Positions 58,723 through 64,000 of a stretch of 64,000 nt of DNA are shown here, piece by piece. The notes beneath the pieces are model-generated. The model was not told where the DNA came from. It searched no databases and worked only from the letters and a program-made list of their open reading frames with translations. The stretch spans positions 55,702,091 to 55,766,090 of the forward strand of contig CM075853.1 in assembly GCA_037975125.1 (NCBI GenBank). The letters run 5' to 3'. Position 1 is the stretch's first letter; every line of letters starts with the position of its first letter. A program made the translations under genes and the position numbers. This DNA is from Latrodectus hesperus (taxonomy: Eukaryota; Arthropoda; Arachnida; Araneae; Theridiidae).

Positions 58723-60218
58723 GTTTCTGTTATTACATTAGCTTATTAATAAGGGTATGGAAAAATGTTATTAGCCCCAAAAAATTACAAGCATTTTTTA
58801 TTTATGAGAGATTGAGAGAAGTATGTAAACCTAAATAAAAATATTGAAGAGATTTACTCATGTTATTTTTTATCATATGTTTGGAAGGCTAAGTGAGTTT
58901 GTTTGGTCTGGTCAAGATTTTTTTTAAATATTTGATCATTAACAAAGAGTGTTTACCATCCCTATATCAAATAAGAATTCATATGCAAATCACAAGCCAT
59001 ATACTTCAAACATATGAAATCAGAATTTATTATTTTTCATAAAATGTATATTTCTAAATAGTGAATTTTGTTCATTGTTGATTTTAAGAAGACAATTTAC
59101 AGTAAAAGTTTTCTTAAAATTAGTGCAAAAATCTACAATATCTAGGAATTTGTCAACTAGAAAGAGAACTTTTTCAGTACATAACTTTTAAAGTTTGTAA
59201 TGAATTAAAAATTAAATAAAGGTATTTGTAGCTTGAATTAAAAAAATATGTCTGATTATTTACGCTTCACACATTCAAAATATATTTTTTATGCTATCAT
59301 TTATGTTTATTTTCTGTTATTTATTCATCTTTTATATCTGTTCACAACCTCCAGAAAAAAGTAGATTTTAAATCCAATATTGTATCTTATAAAAAACAAA
59401 ATGATATTAAATTTCGTTTAAAATATGGCATTTATATTCATTGTTACAGTCCTTAGTATCCTATAAGTATATTCACATTTTTAAAAGAGATCCAAATTTA
59501 ATTACCAATTAAAATATATTAGAAATATATGAGTTGATATGCATAATATAAGTATAGGTATTTAAAATCAATGATAAAAATAAAATAAGAATCATATGAA
59601 TGCTATGTTTTTTAAATAACTTATATGCTTAAATAATAGCCGAATAAATGTTTTAAATTATAGTGCGTGTGTGTGCATTAATTATTTATTATATATAACC
59701 TCATTTTTATATAGATCTTTAAGAATTTATTGTATCATACTTTACACACACACAAATTCATATAATTGTTCATTTATGTTAAATATTTTATATAATATAA
59801 ATGTGCAAATTTCTCTACGAATTTTTATACCAAAAAATTAATAAATAGTATACTTTTAATACTTTTGGAAAAACAATCCTTGCAGTTAAACTATTTAATA
59901 TAAAAATTCCCGTTTTCAGAATTGTGAAAATTAAGTGCTTCAAAATTTGTTATCTTCTTTCTCATTCACTTTACCTCTATCATGGTTTTGCGCGGAATAA
60001 AATTATTGACATTCAGGCTTAATGCTTCTAATCATTTAGAAGATTTAAAAAATTCTTGAATTATAAAAAATACGATATTTAAATTTTCCTTGAATTGCTT
60101 AAACATATCCATAAACATCCTCCCATTTAAAAAAAATATGCAATGGATACAGGACATTTGGGAGTCATAGAATTTTCGTTGAAATATTTCAGTGAATGGG
60201 AAAATAGGTACCATTTAC
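58723..60218. other. AT-rich non-coding stretch
   Basis: No gene, RNA or repeat found. The overlapping minus-strand frames at 60032-60315 overlap the exon candidate below but in another frame. Confidence 0.5.
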
Positions 60219-60314
60219 CTTTCGAATCATTTCTTTCGTAACAGATGGTGTGATCTTTCTTTTCGCTTTGGAGAAAGCAGCAGCTGCGTTTGAGATCAAG
60301 TCCAATGGGAACCA
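60219..60314 (-). CDS. Candidate internal exon, 96 bp, unidentified
   Basis: Minus strand, with splice sites on both sides: GGAATATTTCAG before and AAAG|GTAAATGG after. The 96 bases are open in phase 0 for exactly 32 codons, WFPLDLISNAAAAFSKAK followed by RKITPSVTKEMIRK. The Ala run and the Pro/Thr/Ser/Val content stand out against local chance frames. Frame 2 is also open (VPIGLDLKRSCCFLQS), so the frame is not certain. Its exit phase fits the terminal candidate at 54288-54422. I do not recognise the protein. Confidence 0.25.
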
Positions 60315-61487
60315 CTGAAATATTCCATTGATACTAAAGTTTCCCATTCTTAGTTTCGACACGTACAAGAAAACATATTCGAAGCCATATTTTTCATAAT
60401 AGTCGATTTATAAAACTCTTTTCAATTCCAGACGCTGAAATTCTGTATGAAAAGTATATTAACATATTTATTTTTGTCATTTTAAAATATGTAGCTAAAA
60501 AAAATTAACAGATTTTTTGTTTGTTATTTATACCAAGATGTTCTTAACTTTGTATTTAAAATTCAGATTAAAATAAATGTAGCATAAAATTGATGTTCAT
60601 AATATAATAAAATGAAAACTTCATTAATAATAATTATATAATAATATTAATAAATATATTTTAATAATAAATAAAGATATAAAGATATAAAAAGTGCAAA
60701 TGAATTGCTTCACTATAATGAGTAGTGTAATTAATGACTTATTAGTTAGATGTAACAGGAATATGCTATTTTATATGATACGCAAGGAGTATAATAATCT
60801 GATGTATAATAATAGTGTGTTAAATTATCTTACTTTACATGACAATTAATCAACGGAGATAGTGATAAATGAGAATGAGTTACTACAACTGATCCTAAAT
60901 AGTTATAAATTGCATCTCAATTTGAAATGACTAAATAAACAATGCACTGGAATAAAATTTTTATTTAGATAAAAGTTATTTTTCTTTAAATAAAATGTAA
61001 ACCACATCTTCATTAAATCATATCATTTAAAATTATTAAGGTATCTATATTATGAAGGGAAGGGTTAACTGTATAGAAATCCAACTAACGAACCAAAAAT
61101 CTCATTTGTTTAACTTAAGATAAAAATCAGTAATTCGTTTTTACAATGTCATTATAGAGGAAAATGCATGTTATTGATTTTGAAATATTAGTACACTTAT
61201 GCATTTTAATTGAATTTTCAGATTTGTAATGAATAAATAATATGATTTATAAATAATTATGATAATTTTTTAACAAATAATAAATAAATTTAAAATAGAT
61301 GTACTACAATTCTTACAACGGTCAAAAAATTTATTGGAACAATTATATGAGAAATAATATTTTTGACTTATATCATTAGGAATTTAAAAATTTCAAAGTT
61401 ATTTCTAAGTTTCGTTATTACAGTAAAGAATTTTTTATTAACAATCATGTATTTACTTTTCAAATAATAAATAAAATTATTGTTCAA
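60315..61487. other. AT-rich non-coding stretch
   Basis: No further minus-strand exon that would extend the candidate gene was found. A 23-codon frame at about 61034 on the plus strand (MKGRVNCIEIQLTNQ) is too short to judge. Confidence 0.5.
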
Positions 61488-61637
61488 TACACTGGGCTAT
61501 AAAAGTTAAGAAACAAATAGTTTTTTGCAACTAATTTAAAAATGAATGGACGAAGAAGCACCAAATATTTGTATGACACATGCTCAAAACAAGTATGCAT
61601 TGATTAAAACACAGAAGTTCACATAAGAAAAGTATAA

Positions 61638-61841
61638 ATGATTTACTACAAAAAAGTAACCTCGCTGAAAAACCATTCCCGGAAAAATAATCAGAGTTTT
61701 ATGTGGTTAACTGTCAATGAAATATTACAAAAAGGAATTCTAATAAGGAATGGGCTCACCCCTATCTCAAATAGATCGACAGAAACAACTTTTCGTGCTT
61801 TCAATAACCAAAATTTGAAGCGAAGATTAGACAAAGAGTAA
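61638..61841 (+). CDS. Open frame of 67 codons, unidentified
   Basis: Plus-strand frame inside copy D, antisense to the element's own transposase. It contains FMWLTVNEILQKGI and STETTFRAFNNQNLKRRLDK, which has a transposase-linker look (the NLKRR part resembles sequence after a helix-turn-helix), but I cannot place it in a family. It may derive from a further inserted element. Not considered a functional gene. Confidence 0.2.
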   Translation: MIYYKKVTSLKNHSRKNNQSFMWLTVNEILQKGILIRNGLTPISNRSTETTFRAFNNQNLKRRLDKE

Positions 61842-61867
61842 TCTATTATTTATCTCTTTATTAGACA

Positions 61868-62291
61868 TTGGAGATGGACTTAAACAGCAACCCGTCTACG
61901 CAGATAGTCCCGAAGTTTATTTGCATCATTTGCCAAGGGATTAGGAGGGTGACTACATACACTTCCTCAATGGGTTGCAGGAGCTTCATCAGTTGTCCAC
62001 GTCCAAAGTGCTTCCGCTGGTGTGGCGTGGATATGAAGAGGAGGGTACCAATTCAGGTGTGTCCTCGTCACGTGTACGTGGTTCAAAGTTATAAAGCATT
62101 TGGTGATGGGTGAGAATTACAAATCTGTTAACCTAAAGGTAAAATCCGGAACTCAACTGCACGGTAATCTATGTATGCGGGGAGGACACACAAGTGTCGT
62201 CTTGTATAATGACCAGCATGATGAGGAAACTTTTCCTTACCGTACTAGTGAATATTCTTCTTGCTTATGCTACAGAGTGGTCTGCAACTAG
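61868..62291. repeat. Probable interspersed repeat inserted in copy D
   Basis: The most GC-rich stretch of the window. Plus-strand frames give KCFRWCGVDMKRRVPIQVCP and, after a short overlap, SGTQLHGNLCMRGGHTSV. The minus strand gives NFEPRTRDEDTPELVPSSS. Both recall repeat-derived hypothetical proteins that I remember as very frequent in nephilid spider assemblies (patterns like RWCGVVVRRGG and PRTRDEDDT...PSS). That identification is from memory. The stretch has no counterpart in copy B, so it was probably inserted into copy D. Confidence 0.45.
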
Positions 62292-62635
62292 TTGTGACAC
62301 AGGAATGTTTCTTCTCTTTTAGGTTAAAAGACTTGTAAAGTAATCTTCTGCAGGTGCTGTAGGTCATGTTGGGCCTGAAAATATCTTCTGAAAACAAAAT
62401 CCTTGATTTGATATTGATTCCAGAGATAGTTGAACCACACGGAGAGACATTAAATGCACCAAAACAACATCTGTTTATGGAATCTATATTTTAATATATT
62501 TAACTACCCACCTTCTTAACGAATCGGGCAAACGTCATCTCTCAAATATTTAGGAATCCTGACTATAGGTAACGAATCAGCTAACAAAAGTCTAAAGTTA
62601 ACAAATATTACAGGCGTAATTACGAAAGACTGATA

Positions 62636-62856
<221 letters not shown>

Positions 62857-63045
62857 GCATATTTTTTCTCTCACTCATATGTACCTATACTTTTCTATAA
62901 AAAAAGTGGTTGCAAATGTTTTTTCATAAACTTACAGAAGTTCGTTTTTATCCTTTATATAAGCTGAAAATTTTATTGAAAGGGACATCTTTTTATGGGG
63001 AACTTCGGAAAACATGTTGTTCCTTAAATTTTGGTAGCCAGTGTA

Positions 63046-64000
63046 TTTTAAATATACATTACAGGATTCACTTTTATATATAGATTGTTTCCACTTACAT
63101 AACATTAATGTAAATTACGAAAATAGAAGTTAAAACTATTCTAAATAAATTAACTAGTTGTCTTTTCCAGAAAAAATAATTTTGTGTGAATTTCTTACAT
63201 CTGTCTTGGGGAATAATATTTTAATATTTTTTATTAAATCAAAATTAATTTCATGAAAATAAAGTTACCTATTATTATTGTTTGTATTATTTAAAATATA
63301 CATATACTATTGAAAACTAATTTTAATTGCTAATGGTATGAAGAAATTTACATTAAAAGGTAAATGAAATATTTATTTAGCTGTTAGTTTTAAATATTTT
63401 TATAAAGAATTACTGTATAAAAAGATCTTTAAAAGATCTAAATCTTAATTAAAATTGCAATCTTATTATTTCAAATAATTTGTAAATATTTATTAAAAGT
63501 TGAAAAATATTGATGTTTATATATAACAATATTTTAAAATTTATCATTTTTATGTAGTAATGTTAAGTGTTTTTTCGTTACACACATATTTATATCGCAT
63601 TGTATCTGAATCATGGACTAACTGTAAATTCGTGATACGTCACGAAGAAAATTTACTCGACCTTAACAAAATGACAAATTAACAATATTTTTAATAAGCG
63701 ATTCAAAATTAAACCTTCTTATTTTTGCATAAAATATTAAAACTAATAGAATTTTGATGGGGATTATTTAATAAAAAATATGTTATTAAATTAATTTTAA
63801 AAATATGTAGATATATAAATATGGCTCTAAATCATTTAATTGTAAAACATTTTCAATATGGAGTTCCAAAACAATTATGTACTTTTAGACTTTGGGTCTC
63901 AAAACATAATACATATTACACTTTATAAAAAATGTTTACATATTTGAGATTTCTATTTAGTTATAAATTACTCAATAACTTATGTAGATAATTTTGTAAC
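63046..64000. other. AT-rich non-coding stretch
   Basis: No gene, RNA or repeat with recognisable structure up to the window end. Confidence 0.6.

Overview
The window looks like a gene-poor stretch of a very AT-rich animal genome (by eye about one quarter G+C), most likely an arthropod. My best guess is an orb-weaving spider. The transposase remnants, the LINE tails and the ORF at 61868-62113 resemble repeat-derived proteins I remember from nephilid and araneid assemblies, but that rests on memory and not on a search. I see no operon, rRNA gene, CRISPR array, phage or plasmid feature, and no complete protein-coding gene. The only tRNA-like sequence belongs to a SINE.

Layout. 1-2.3 kb: AT-rich sequence. 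2.36-4.66 kb: a TA microsatellite runs into a decayed Tc1/mariner (DD34E) element, followed by the 3' part of a LINE (RNase H plus C-terminal domain). 4.7-24.9 kb: desert with short candidate exons only. 24.9-25.1 kb: a pure (CA)n tract of about 237 bp. 26.6-26.9 kb: tail of a different LINE, minus strand. 28.4-29.8 kb: a Tc1-like element with recognisable inverted repeats, minus strand. 31-55 kb: desert with several near-perfect palindromes, three long TA tracts (32.0, 39.2, 51.3 kb) and a 22-bp minisatellite (52.6 kb). 55.7-56.9 kb: a third Tc1-like element, plus strand, with all three DDE acidic residues visible but frameshifted. 58.5-58.7 kb: a tRNA-derived SINE, minus strand. 61.5-63.0 kb: a fourth Tc1-like element, same family as the 28.4 kb copy, carrying another repeat and a compound microsatellite inside it.

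Possible host genes. A few short open stretches in GC-richer pockets are bounded by plausible splice signals. The best are a plus-strand 3'-terminal exon candidate (53404-53627, AATAAA 52 bp after the stop), a phase-compatible exon upstream ending at 51202, and minus-strand candidates at 60219-60314 and 54288-54422. Together these would be the tails of two convergent genes with kilobase introns. In sequence this AT-rich, open stretches of 40-70 codons arise often by chance, so these are leads, not annotations.

No undescribed biological system is supported. The most interesting items are the nested Tc1 element, the run of long perfect palindromes, the association of long microsatellites with transposon remains, and the candidate convergent exons.
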